DNA of 64,000 nucleotides from positions 186,001-250,000 of the forward strand of contig JAPOQN010000001.1 in the NCBI GenBank assembly GCA_026710655.1, given 5' to 3'. Position 1 is the first letter of the stretch. Each line of letters begins with the position of its first letter. Under the pieces are notes generated by a model. It did not search any database and had not been told where the DNA came from. It was given only the letters and a program-made list of their open reading frames with translations. Below, piece after piece: positions 38,478 to 46,156 of the stretch. The position numbers were made by a program, and so were the translations under genes. Source of the stretch: Chloroflexota bacterium (GTDB taxonomy: Bacteria > Chloroflexota > Dehalococcoidia > Tepidiformales > Tepidiformaceae).

Positions 38478-40598
38478 TTAGAGCGGTTCCACTCGGACGG
38501 CGGCGAACTTCAACTCGGGCTGCTTCGAGCGCGGGTCGAATGCCTCATTGGTGGCCGCGTTCACCGGCCCTCCCACATGACGCAGGGCGCCCCAGTGGAA
38601 CGGCGCCCAGACCGTGCCCGGACGCACCGCTCGGTCGACCCGCGCACGGGCCTGGAAACTGCCTCGCCGAGAGCTGACGCGGAGGGGCCTGCCGGTGCGG
38701 ACTCCCAGGGGACGGGCGTCGACGGGATGTATCTCCACGACGGGCTCGACCTCGCTCTTATTGAGCTTGGGCACGTTCCCCGTGCGGGTCATCGTGTGCC
38801 ACTGGTCCTTCACCCGTCCGGTCACGAGGGACAGGGGATAGCGCTCGGTCAGGGCGTCGTCCGGCGCCCGATGGGCGGGAACGTGGAAGCGCGCGCGCCC
38901 GTCCGGCGTAGCGAACGGTGTGTCCGCGAAGAGCCGCGGGTGTTCGCGACCTCCCTCGGGGAGGGGCCACTGCACGCCTTTCGAGGAGGCTCGCAGCAGC
39001 TCATAGCTGACGCCTGTGATGTCGAGGTCGCGGCCCTGCGTGAGCTCCCGGTACTCGTTGAATATCTCCTCGACATCGCCGTACGAGAACGCCTCTGCGT
39101 ATCCGAGGGCGGCAGCCACACGGCTGATGATCTGCCAGTCGGGAAGCGCCTCCCCGGGAGCCTCGCCGATCTGCTCGAGCAAGCCGATACGGCGCTCGCT
39201 GTTCGTCATGGTGCCAGCACGCTCCGACCACTGCGCCGCCGGAAGGAGGACATCGGCCAGCTCGCTCGTTTCCGTGGGGTGGTAGGCATCCTGCACGACG
39301 ACGAGCTCGGCCTTCGCGAAGGCCGCACGCACGCGTTCGCTGTTGGGCAGCGAAGCCACCGGGTTCGTGGCTACGACCCACACGACCTTCACCTCACCCC
39401 GCTCAAGCGCCTCCACCATCTCTGAACCAGTCACACCGGGACGAGAGGTGATGGACCCTGGGGGCAGGCCCCAGGCCGCCTCCACCTCGGCACGGTCCTC
39501 GGGGTTTGCGACGAGGCGGTGGCCGGGAAGGGTGGGAGCCAGGCCGCCGGCCTCCCGCCCCCCCATCGCGTTCGGCTGTCCCGTCAGCGAGAAAGGACCG
39601 GCGCCGGGTCGGCCGATGTTCCCGGTCGCGAGCGAGAGATTGATCAGCGCGAGGTTCTTGTCGACGCCCGACGTGCTCTGGCTCGCGCCCATCGTCCACA
39701 GCGTGAGCATGGGGCCGTTCGAAGCGATCATCCGTGCGGCGTCGACGATCTCCTGGGCGGCGAGACCGGTGATGTCGGCCGCCCGCCCTGCGGACCAGCC
39801 CGCAAGCGAGGCCTCCACTTCGCCCCAGCCGCTCGTGCGCTCGGCGATGAACGCCTCGTCCAGGCCCCCCGCGAGCCGTACCTCGAAGAGCAGGGATTGC
39901 AGGAGGGCGACGTCGGTCCCCGGCCGCACCGGCAGATAGAGGTCGGCGATTTCGGCCGTTCGCGTCCGGCGCGGGTCCACGACGATGACCTTCACATCGT
40001 CGCCCCGGCGTTTTCGCGCCTTGATGCGATCGAACAGGATGGGGTGGCAGGCTTCGATGTTGGCGCCGAGGATGAGGAACGTGTTCGCCTGCTCGATGTC
40101 GGCGTAGGAAGCAGGGGGCGAGTCGGTGCCGAAGGCGAGGTTGTAGGCGGCCACCGTGCTTGCCATGCACAGCCGCGAGTTCGTGTCCTGGTTATTCGTC
40201 CCGACGAACCCCTTGGCGAGCTTGCCGAAGAGGTAGTAGTCCTCGGTGGGAAGCTGGCCCGAGCCGTAGAACATGACGGAATGGGGGCCGTACCGCTCGA
40301 CCGCTGAGCGGATACCCTCGGCCACACGCTCGATCGCGCCCTCCCAGGAGGCAGGGGCCAGCGCGCCTCCCTTGCTCGCCCGGATGGCCGGCCTCAGGAG
40401 GCGATCATCGGACTCGAAGATAGCTGGCAGCAGGGCCCCCTTCGCGCACAGACGGCCCTTGTTCACGGGATGGTCGGGATCGCCCTTGACCTTCGTCACG
40501 ACGCCATCCCTGGCCTGCGCCAGAACCCCGCAGCCCGTTCCGCAGTAGCAGCAGATTGAGCGGAGCCAGTCCTTGCCGCTGCGTCCCCCTCCTGGCAC
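38478..40598 (-). CDS. narB: Assimilatory nitrate reductase catalytic subunit (molybdopterin)
   Basis: This is a molybdopterin oxidoreductase reducing nitrate to nitrite. An N-terminal [4Fe-4S] motif, Cys16, Cys19, Cys23 and Cys51 (CCYCGTGCG ... GRLCAKGAL), is followed by the Mo-MGD domains with GANIEACHPILFDRI, Mo-ligand Cys144 in NSRLCMAS, TMGASQSTSGVDKN, and LATGNIGRPGAGPFSLTGQP. The C-terminal dinucleotide domain has YPLSLVTGRVKDQWHTMTRT. At 706 residues it is like cyanobacterial NarB/NasA and lacks the extra C-terminal [2Fe-2S] domain. It is 6 bp downstream of nirA. Confidence 0.92.
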   Translation of the reverse strand: MPGGGRSGKDWLRSICCYCGTGCGVLAQARDGVVTKVKGDPDHPVNKGRLCAKGALLPAIFESDDRLLRPAIRASKGGALAPASWEGAIERVAEGIRSAVERYGPHSVMFYGSGQLPTEDYYLFGKLAKGFVGTNNQDTNSRLCMASTVAAYNLAFGTDSPPASYADIEQANTFLILGANIEACHPILFDRIKARKRRGDDVKVIVVDPRRTRTAEIADLYLPVRPGTDVALLQSLLFEVRLAGGLDEAFIAERTSGWGEVEASLAGWSAGRAADITGLAAQEIVDAARMIASNGPMLTLWTMGASQSTSGVDKNLALINLSLATGNIGRPGAGPFSLTGQPNAMGGREAGGLAPTLPGHRLVANPEDRAEVEAAWGLPPGSITSRPGVTGSEMVEALERGEVKVVWVVATNPVASLPNSERVRAAFAKAELVVVQDAYHPTETSELADVLLPAAQWSERAGTMTNSERRIGLLEQIGEAPGEALPDWQIISRVAAALGYAEAFSYGDVEEIFNEYRELTQGRDLDITGVSYELLRASSKGVQWPLPEGGREHPRLFADTPFATPDGRARFHVPAHRAPDDALTERYPLSLVTGRVKDQWHTMTRTGNVPKLNKSEVEPVVEIHPVDARPLGVRTGRPLRVSSRRGSFQARARVDRAVRPGTVWAPFHWGALRHVGGPVNAATNEAFDPRSKQPELKFAAVRVEPL

Positions 40599-40604
40599 CG
40601 GCGG

Positions 40605-42134
40605 CTAGCCCGCGGCCTCGGGGGCGGAGTCACGGTCGCGCACTGCCTGACCACCGCGAAGCGCCCTCAGCGACTCGGCTACCGTTCCTGGCAGATCGTC
40701 TAAGAGGACTCCCGTGCGAACCCGCTCGCCGAGGGTGGCATCCTCGCCGAGGCTGCCGCCCACGAAGAGGTCGGCCGCGTCCACGATCGTCTCCCCGCGG
40801 CGCACGCGGCTGCCCAGCAGGCCCACCTCGCCGGCGCGATGCTGGCCACATGCGTGCGGACAACCCGACATCTGCAGCCGCACCGGCGCATCGATCTCGT
40901 ATCGCTCGTCGAGAGCACGGGCGAGCTTGAGCGCTTCGCCCTTGGTGTCGATCAGGCTGAAGTGGCAGTACTCCGTCCCCGTGCAGGTAACGACCGACCG
41001 TATCCAAGGCGAGGGGTCAGGGCTGAACGTCTCGAGGAGAGGCTCTTCCAGCAGGGTGCCGAGTCGGGTCTCGTTGACATGGGGAATGAGCACGTTCTGC
41101 TGTACCGTCAGTCGGAGTTCTCCCTCGCCGTACTTGCTGGCGAGCCGGCCGAACTCGATCAGCTGATCCCCGGTGATTCTCCCGACCGGCACCAGGCAGC
41201 CGACAACGCTCTGCCCCGCTTGTGCCTGCCCTGTCACGCCGATGTGGTCGCCGCCGTCGTGCCCGGTCGCCGGCTCGCCCGCCCACGCCAGGGGCCGCCC
41301 GAAGCGCTCGACGACCGCCTTGCGAAAGCGCTCCATCCCCCACTCCTTCAGAAGCACCTTCAGGCGTGAGGCGCGCCGGGACTCGCGCGGGCCGTGGTCT
41401 CGAAAGACTTCGAGGATGGCAGTCGCAAGGGGAACCACATCCCTGGCCTCGACGAAGACATCCAGTGGCTGGGCGTACGCGGGCTCGCGGCCTCCCATCG
41501 CCCCACCGACCAGAACATTGAAGCCGGCGGTTTGTTGATCGCCGATGAGGGCGGGCACAAAGGAGAGATCGTGCGTCCGGGCGTGAATGCAGTCGTCCCG
41601 GCAACCGGTGATAGCCAGGTTGAACTTGCGGGGCAGATTGCTGAAGGCCCGGTGCCCGATGATCGCCTGCTGGAGCCGCACTGCGACTGCGCGGCTGTCG
41701 ATCAGCTCGTCCGGATCGAGGCCGGCCACAGGGCAACCGACCACGTTGCGAACGTTGTCCATGCCGCTCTGCTGGGACGTAAGACCCGCCGCGGACAGCC
41801 GCTGGAAGATCCATGGAACGTCCTCCACCTCGATCCAGCGAAGCTGGATGTTCTGCCGCGTGGTGATGTCTGCCTGTCCCCGCCCGCAGCGATTCGCGAT
41901 CTCGCCGACCGCCGCAATCTGCTCACTTGTCAGAACCCCGTTCGGGATCCGCAGTCGCAGCATGAAGTAGCCAGGGGTCGCCTTGCGGTGGAAGAGCCCG
42001 TACCACTTCAGCCGTTCGAAGTCGTCGGGGTCAATCGCGTCGTACCCTTCGCGCGCATAGCGAAGGAGGTCGGGATACACGTCCAGCCCGTCCTTCGCCT
42101 GCTTCAGTACCTCGATCTTGTTCACCATCGACAC
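40605..42134 (-). CDS. nirA: Ferredoxin-nitrite reductase
   Basis: NirA reduces nitrite to ammonia with six electrons from ferredoxin. The 509-residue protein shows the duplicated ferrodoxin-like halves (FMLRLRIPNGVLTSEQI and VVGCLVPVGRITGDQLI), siroheme contacts in DITTRQNIQLRW, and the [4Fe-4S]-siroheme cysteines in VTCTGTEYCHFSL and MSGCPHACGQHR. It is the first gene of the minus-strand nirA-narB-narK assimilation cluster. A sulfite reductase assignment is less likely given the linked nitrate reductase. Confidence 0.92.
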   Translation of the reverse strand: MSMVNKIEVLKQAKDGLDVYPDLLRYAREGYDAIDPDDFERLKWYGLFHRKATPGYFMLRLRIPNGVLTSEQIAAVGEIANRCGRGQADITTRQNIQLRWIEVEDVPWIFQRLSAAGLTSQQSGMDNVRNVVGCPVAGLDPDELIDSRAVAVRLQQAIIGHRAFSNLPRKFNLAITGCRDDCIHARTHDLSFVPALIGDQQTAGFNVLVGGAMGGREPAYAQPLDVFVEARDVVPLATAILEVFRDHGPRESRRASRLKVLLKEWGMERFRKAVVERFGRPLAWAGEPATGHDGGDHIGVTGQAQAGQSVVGCLVPVGRITGDQLIEFGRLASKYGEGELRLTVQQNVLIPHVNETRLGTLLEEPLLETFSPDPSPWIRSVVTCTGTEYCHFSLIDTKGEALKLARALDERYEIDAPVRLQMSGCPHACGQHRAGEVGLLGSRVRRGETIVDAADLFVGGSLGEDATLGERVRTGVLLDDLPGTVAESLRALRGGQAVRDRDSAPEAAG

Positions 42135-42410
42135 TGTGCCTCGCCCCTAACGTCGGCGATGGGTGTTGCGACGAGGTCACAGCCCGGTGAACGTTGCATG
42201 AAACCGATGGCGTCGCGGAGCCACCGGACCGGAACTCGGTCAGGAGGAAGAAGCGCTCGTCAGCGCGACCCCTGGCCTGCTGGGATGGGCTCACCGGGAT
42301 GTGTATCGATGACTCAACGAGCGACCCTCGACTCGCCGACACGCGGTGATGTCTCGGGCTGGCACTGTTTGGCTGGCTGGCGCACCCGGTATCGAGTCCG
42401 GGGGCCTAAC

Positions 42411-42470
42411 GTTCGCAGTACAGTCCACGTTGCCCCAAATTGGCTGGCCAGAGGCGACTGTACTGCGAAC
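42411..42470. repeat. 15-bp perfect inverted repeat around repeat copy 2
   Basis: GTTCGCAGTACAGTC (42411-42425) and GACTGTACTGCGAAC (42456-42470) are exact reverse complements with a 30-bp spacer. The right arm is part of the dispersed repeat at 42442-42474, so this looks like two head-to-head repeat copies, the left one shortened. Confidence 0.8.
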
Positions 42471-42474
42471 TTTC
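42442..42474 (+). repeat. Short dispersed repeat, copy 2
   Basis: This is the same sequence as copy 1 at 36823-36854 with one extra T before GTACTGCGAAC. Same orientation, so the two copies bracket the 5.2-kb nitrate assimilation cluster as direct repeats. Confidence 0.8.
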
Positions 42475-42721
42475 GAACTGGCGGTTGGCCTGTAGGGCCT
42501 TGCTGGGAGAGTTCCGGGTTTCGCCCGCCTCACTCGGAAGGGTCGACCTACCGGGCGGGGGAGGCGTCGAGAACTCTGACTCTACCTGTACGCCTGCGAC
42601 CCTGGGCGAGTACATAACGCAGGCAGGCACGCCTTCGAGGCAGCCCTCGCTCAGCAATGGTGCATGGCCTGGCAGCCGTAGCTAGTCGGGATACCGTGGA
42701 CTGCGGCTGGTGCTCCTCGTT

Positions 42722-45475
42722 CTAGGTGACGGGCACGGTCCTCGTCGACGGGGAACTACCGTCGGCTGGTTCGTACTCAGCCAGGACCCTGTCTACCCGC
42801 GAGGCGATGTCCCGGGACCGCTCATTGTGTGCCTGGCTCCAAGCGGACATGTCATCATCGATGATGCTCTCTCTTGCGTGTTGCAGCGCGCGCCGGAGCA
42901 GATCGCGGCGTTGGCTCTCGGTGATCATGAGTCGGCCAGTCATGGCCTTGCCAAGCAGGCTCTCGCTTAGGACTTGATGGGCCCGGTCGTGATTCGGTCG
43001 AAGGCTCAAGGCCGTCTCGGCGCGTGCTACCGCTCGGTCGTATTGCCGGTCGAAGTAGTAGACGAGGGCAAGATCCGTGTACGTCTCAGCGGACTCATGG
43101 CCCGCGGCGATTGACCTTTCGAGCAGTCGCCGGGCCTCGGCTCGATTGTGATCGCGGAAGTGCAAGTAGCCAAGCGCAGCCAAGATCCGGCGGTCGTCGC
43201 CCCATCGCTCGCGACCACGCTGCAGTTCCTCGATTCCGGCCGACCAACCCAAATCTCGGGCCGTCCCTTGAGCCTCGCGAATGACCTGCTCGATGGCAAT
43301 GGCCACATTCTCAGACTCGGACTCCGCTGGACCTACTCTTGCTTCCTGCCTAACCCTAGAAACGGTCTCGGAAGCAAGACCCTCCGGTGCGCGCTTCAGC
43401 AGATACTCCCGAAGCTGTGGAGTGCTCAATCTGAAGAGAACCCGCTTGCCGTTTTGTGTCCGTTCCACAAACGACAGCTGTCCAAGCCGTTGGATAGCAT
43501 CGTCCAAATCGGTTTCACTAGGGAACAAGAAGAGCATCTCTTGCCGGCGCGTAGGGCTTCGCTTAAGTGACAAGAAATACGCGAGGGCTAGAGCCGGGTC
43601 GGAGAGCGCCAATACCGAGCTATCGAATGCGAAGTCCAAGAAACGGAGAAATTCATCTCCCCGAAGGCGATCAAGTGCCTCACTTGGTGTGCACCCCAAA
43701 GCGATGACATTTGCGCAGTAAATTAGGAGCAGTGGTACCCCACCAGTCGCCCGAGCGATCGCGGACAAGGTCGCTTCATCTCCCGAAGGGAGCTCGAGAC
43801 CCTGAACTTCAAGTCTTTTGCGAAGCAGCTCTATGGAGTCGCCCTCCGGAAGACCGCGAAGTTCGAGCTTCCTCCCTATTCGGCGGCTATCACGGGTGGT
43901 AACCAGAGCCTTGCTCGGTCGAGGTAACTCGTCAAGAAAAGTTCCGATCGCTTCGAGTTCTATGTCATCCAAAGACTCCAAGTTGTCAAGAGCGAACAGT
44001 ATCGGTTCGTTCTGGCACATGCTTAGGAGCCTGTCACGAATCTCCTCGGGTTCTTCGCCTTGAGGCATCACATCAAGAAATGACAAAGTCACTTCTTGAA
44101 CACGTCCTAGGGTGCTGAAGCGAAGCGATGGCGGTGCCTGTTCCATGCCACTTTGCCAGTTATCCTTCGCAGTGAGAAAAACTACAATCTCTGGGTTAGG
44201 ATCCTCAGTATGCTTGCATGGCGCAGATAGAATTTCGTAAAGAAACTCTTCTAAGAGGGCGGTCTTGCCGACCCCGCCCGGTCCAACAATAGAAACTACC
44301 CGAGAGAACTCATCCGTCCAAAAGGCATGAAGGTCCCGTAGCTCCGCTTCTCGTCCGATGACCATGGGATTCGTGAGTTCCGCCAAATTGGTCATTGTGC
44401 GACCGAACACAGTCTCGGCATCTTCTCGCTCGGAGGCGTTCGTTATCGTTTCCGTGTATATGGTGTCGATGGCCGAGGCGGTCGCTGGGTGGTAGCAGGC
44501 TGCGATACGGACCATCGCGGCTAGGCCAGCAACCTGTTCTGTCAGGAAAAGCGAACGATCCCCTGCATGCATTCCTGGCGTGCGAATCCCTATGACGTGG
44601 CTGAATTGCTTCTCAAGGAATTGCTTTTCTTCGAAGATGGCCGAGAAGGCGGGCCACGACCTACTTGCGACAATAACTTGCAGGAGTTCGCCGATGTGGG
44701 CATAGCCGAGCAACGTCTCTGGGCTAGCTGTCTCACGGTTGTCGGCTCTGCCCTTCAGAGTGTTAAGGAGGCCCTTCCCGCACCCACGTTCGAGCCACTG
44801 CTCTCCGTGATATGAGGTGAGCCGATCCCTGACAAGTGCGACAAGGCTCCTCTCGAATAGGGTGACGGCCTGCTGAACTTCACTGACATCGTCGTCGGGA
44901 GAATCCCAATCGAAGAACTCGAAGGGAAGGGGCGCTTGGGTGACTGGCTGCGGTGTCGCCCGTGCAACGGGCACAGCCGTTGCTTCCTCTGGCAGGGGTG
45001 GGCTGGCATCCAGACCGGACTTGGTCTCGGATTCTGGTTCCGGCGGCAGGGCGACCGTCTTGCTGCTCTTGGTGTCCACTGTCGCGGTGGTCGGGTAGGG
45101 CAGTGCTTTGCCCACCCCGGCGGGGATCACAGACAGGGAATCCGCTTCGACAAGGACGGCGATAGCCTTTCGGGTGTCGTCATCGATTCGACTGTCATCA
45201 ATCGCGGCGTGGAGACGACTCTCACGAGGCCCGTTGGCGACGCCGAGATCATCAAGAAAGAGCTCAACCAGCTCGTTGAGCCGGTCAGGATCGAGCGCGA
45301 ACGCTGACGCGTGATTGACGAAACTTGTGTGCGTGAGCCCCTCAGGCCGAAAACCTCGGTAGATTTTCGACCAAGACTTGTGGTGGCGCAGTCCCCTTCG
45401 GAGGGCTCCTACACTTGTCGACACTAGCAGACGGTGGGCAAGTTCCGCTCGCGTGACCGTCGCTTTGTCGTCCAT
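42722..45475 (-). CDS. HEPN(Swt1-like)-NB-ARC-TPR STAND NTPase
   Basis: The 917-residue protein has a modular STAND layout. Residues 1-110 are an unrecognised helical region. After a Pro/Glu-rich linker (about 120-190), residues 202-330 resemble the Swt1-type HEPN domain (LVALVRDRLTSYHGEQWLER ... LLQVIVASRSWPAFSAIF) with an R-x4-H motif, Arg298-His303 (RTPGMH), the ribonuclease site of HEPN domains. Residues 370-590 are an NB-ARC ATPase: Walker A GPGGVGKT (398-405), Walker B ILFALDN (about 492-498), sensor ALVTTRDS, and GGVPLLLI. The C-terminal third has TPR-like helices (AALGYLHFRDHNRAEARRLL, AETALSLRPNHDRAHQVL). Such proteins sense a phage trigger and activate the effector; here RNA cleavage is inferred. 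Divergent from hsdM. Confidence 0.8.
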   Translation of the reverse strand: MDDKATVTRAELAHRLLVSTSVGALRRGLRHHKSWSKIYRGFRPEGLTHTSFVNHASAFALDPDRLNELVELFLDDLGVANGPRESRLHAAIDDSRIDDDTRKAIAVLVEADSLSVIPAGVGKALPYPTTATVDTKSSKTVALPPEPESETKSGLDASPPLPEEATAVPVARATPQPVTQAPLPFEFFDWDSPDDDVSEVQQAVTLFERSLVALVRDRLTSYHGEQWLERGCGKGLLNTLKGRADNRETASPETLLGYAHIGELLQVIVASRSWPAFSAIFEEKQFLEKQFSHVIGIRTPGMHAGDRSLFLTEQVAGLAAMVRIAACYHPATASAIDTIYTETITNASEREDAETVFGRTMTNLAELTNPMVIGREAELRDLHAFWTDEFSRVVSIVGPGGVGKTALLEEFLYEILSAPCKHTEDPNPEIVVFLTAKDNWQSGMEQAPPSLRFSTLGRVQEVTLSFLDVMPQGEEPEEIRDRLLSMCQNEPILFALDNLESLDDIELEAIGTFLDELPRPSKALVTTRDSRRIGRKLELRGLPEGDSIELLRKRLEVQGLELPSGDEATLSAIARATGGVPLLLIYCANVIALGCTPSEALDRLRGDEFLRFLDFAFDSSVLALSDPALALAYFLSLKRSPTRRQEMLFLFPSETDLDDAIQRLGQLSFVERTQNGKRVLFRLSTPQLREYLLKRAPEGLASETVSRVRQEARVGPAESESENVAIAIEQVIREAQGTARDLGWSAGIEELQRGRERWGDDRRILAALGYLHFRDHNRAEARRLLERSIAAGHESAETYTDLALVYYFDRQYDRAVARAETALSLRPNHDRAHQVLSESLLGKAMTGRLMITESQRRDLLRRALQHARESIIDDDMSAWSQAHNERSRDIASRVDRVLAEYEPADGSSPSTRTVPVT

Positions 45476-46156
45476 CCAACCTGCTCTTGTCGTTGTACCC
45501 GGATTCGCTAGCGCAAGTCACTCGCAGTTTCGGTTCAACGTTGGCCTTGCCGCCACTGCTGGTTGCCGGACGCCCGAGATCACTGAGTCTCTTGACGCTG
45601 ACCAATCATACCCCCGTTCCGACCGACAATTGCCACGGGGATCAGTGGGCTTGCCGCCCCACCCAAGAGCCGAAGTCATGGGGTGCCCCTGCAATGCCCT
45701 CGGGCTCAATGCTGGACAAGCAGCCTAACCTCTACCAGTGAAGCAGAGGCCGCTAGTCGCTGGTATCGATAGAAACGCCTGGTCCGGAAGTCCAAGACGT
45801 GCCCTGCCCTGTGTCGTCAGGTGACCGAGTTACACGTGTGGGTCGGTTCACCTAACTTCGAGCCACTCTTGTCAGACGATGCAGATCGTCGACGCAGGTG
45901 CTCCCGAACGTTCATCTGCGCGAGTATCCGCAGCCCCGCCTCGAGCGTCTCGCGCTGTTCCGGCGTGTACGTGTTCTGTGTTGCGTCGTCCATGCTTCTG
46001 CACCCCGGTTTGGGCTTGCCAGTGTTCCCGCGCATCGGAGGACGCGTAAGGTCCCGGGGGGTCCCGGATGAACCCCGTGGCGGTAGACCCCGCCAGCGGC
46101 CACAATGTGGCCTCCGTCACCCTCAGGTGGCGGAACGCATACGAGACTGGAATTAC
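45476..46156. other. 681-bp divergent intergenic region between STAND gene and hsdM
   Basis: It should hold promoters for both the STAND gene and the hsdM operon, but no clear -35/-10 pair was found by eye. One small minus-strand open frame at 45817-45993 may be real. An open frame continuous with hsdM reaches back to 45821 but is not protein-like there. Confidence 0.5.
45817..45993 (-). CDS. Small hypothetical protein
   Basis: The 58-residue product begins MDDATQNTYTPEQRETLEAG and continues LRILAQMNVREHLRRRSA, a charged amphipathic helix with a basic tail. Many accessory regions carry short proteins of this kind near recombinases or defence genes, but no family can be assigned. The upstream in-frame ATG at 46035 would give 72 residues. 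It is kept because the composition is plausible for a helical protein; it could equally be a chance frame. Confidence 0.3.
   Translation of the reverse strand: MDDATQNTYTPEQRETLEAGLRILAQMNVREHLRRRSASSDKSGSKLGEPTHTCNSVT

Larger units (their letters stand above)
42135..42721. other. 587-bp intergenic boundary between nitrate cluster and defence island
   Basis: No credible gene is seen. The stretch holds the nirA promoter region, a 15-bp perfect inverted repeat (42411-42470) and repeat copy 2 (42442-42474). Short open frames on both strands have no recognisable domain. Confidence 0.6.

Noticed and set aside
38366..39425. Plus-strand open frames over narB
   Set aside because: Shadows of the nitrate reductase gene, whose cofactor motifs are clear on the minus strand.
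42380..42408. T-arm-like sequence (CCCGG, loop with TCGA, CCGGG) near the nitrate/defence boundary
   Set aside because: The loop is 8 nt and lacks the canonical TTCGA; no D-arm, anticodon arm or acceptor stem could be built around it, so no tRNA is called.
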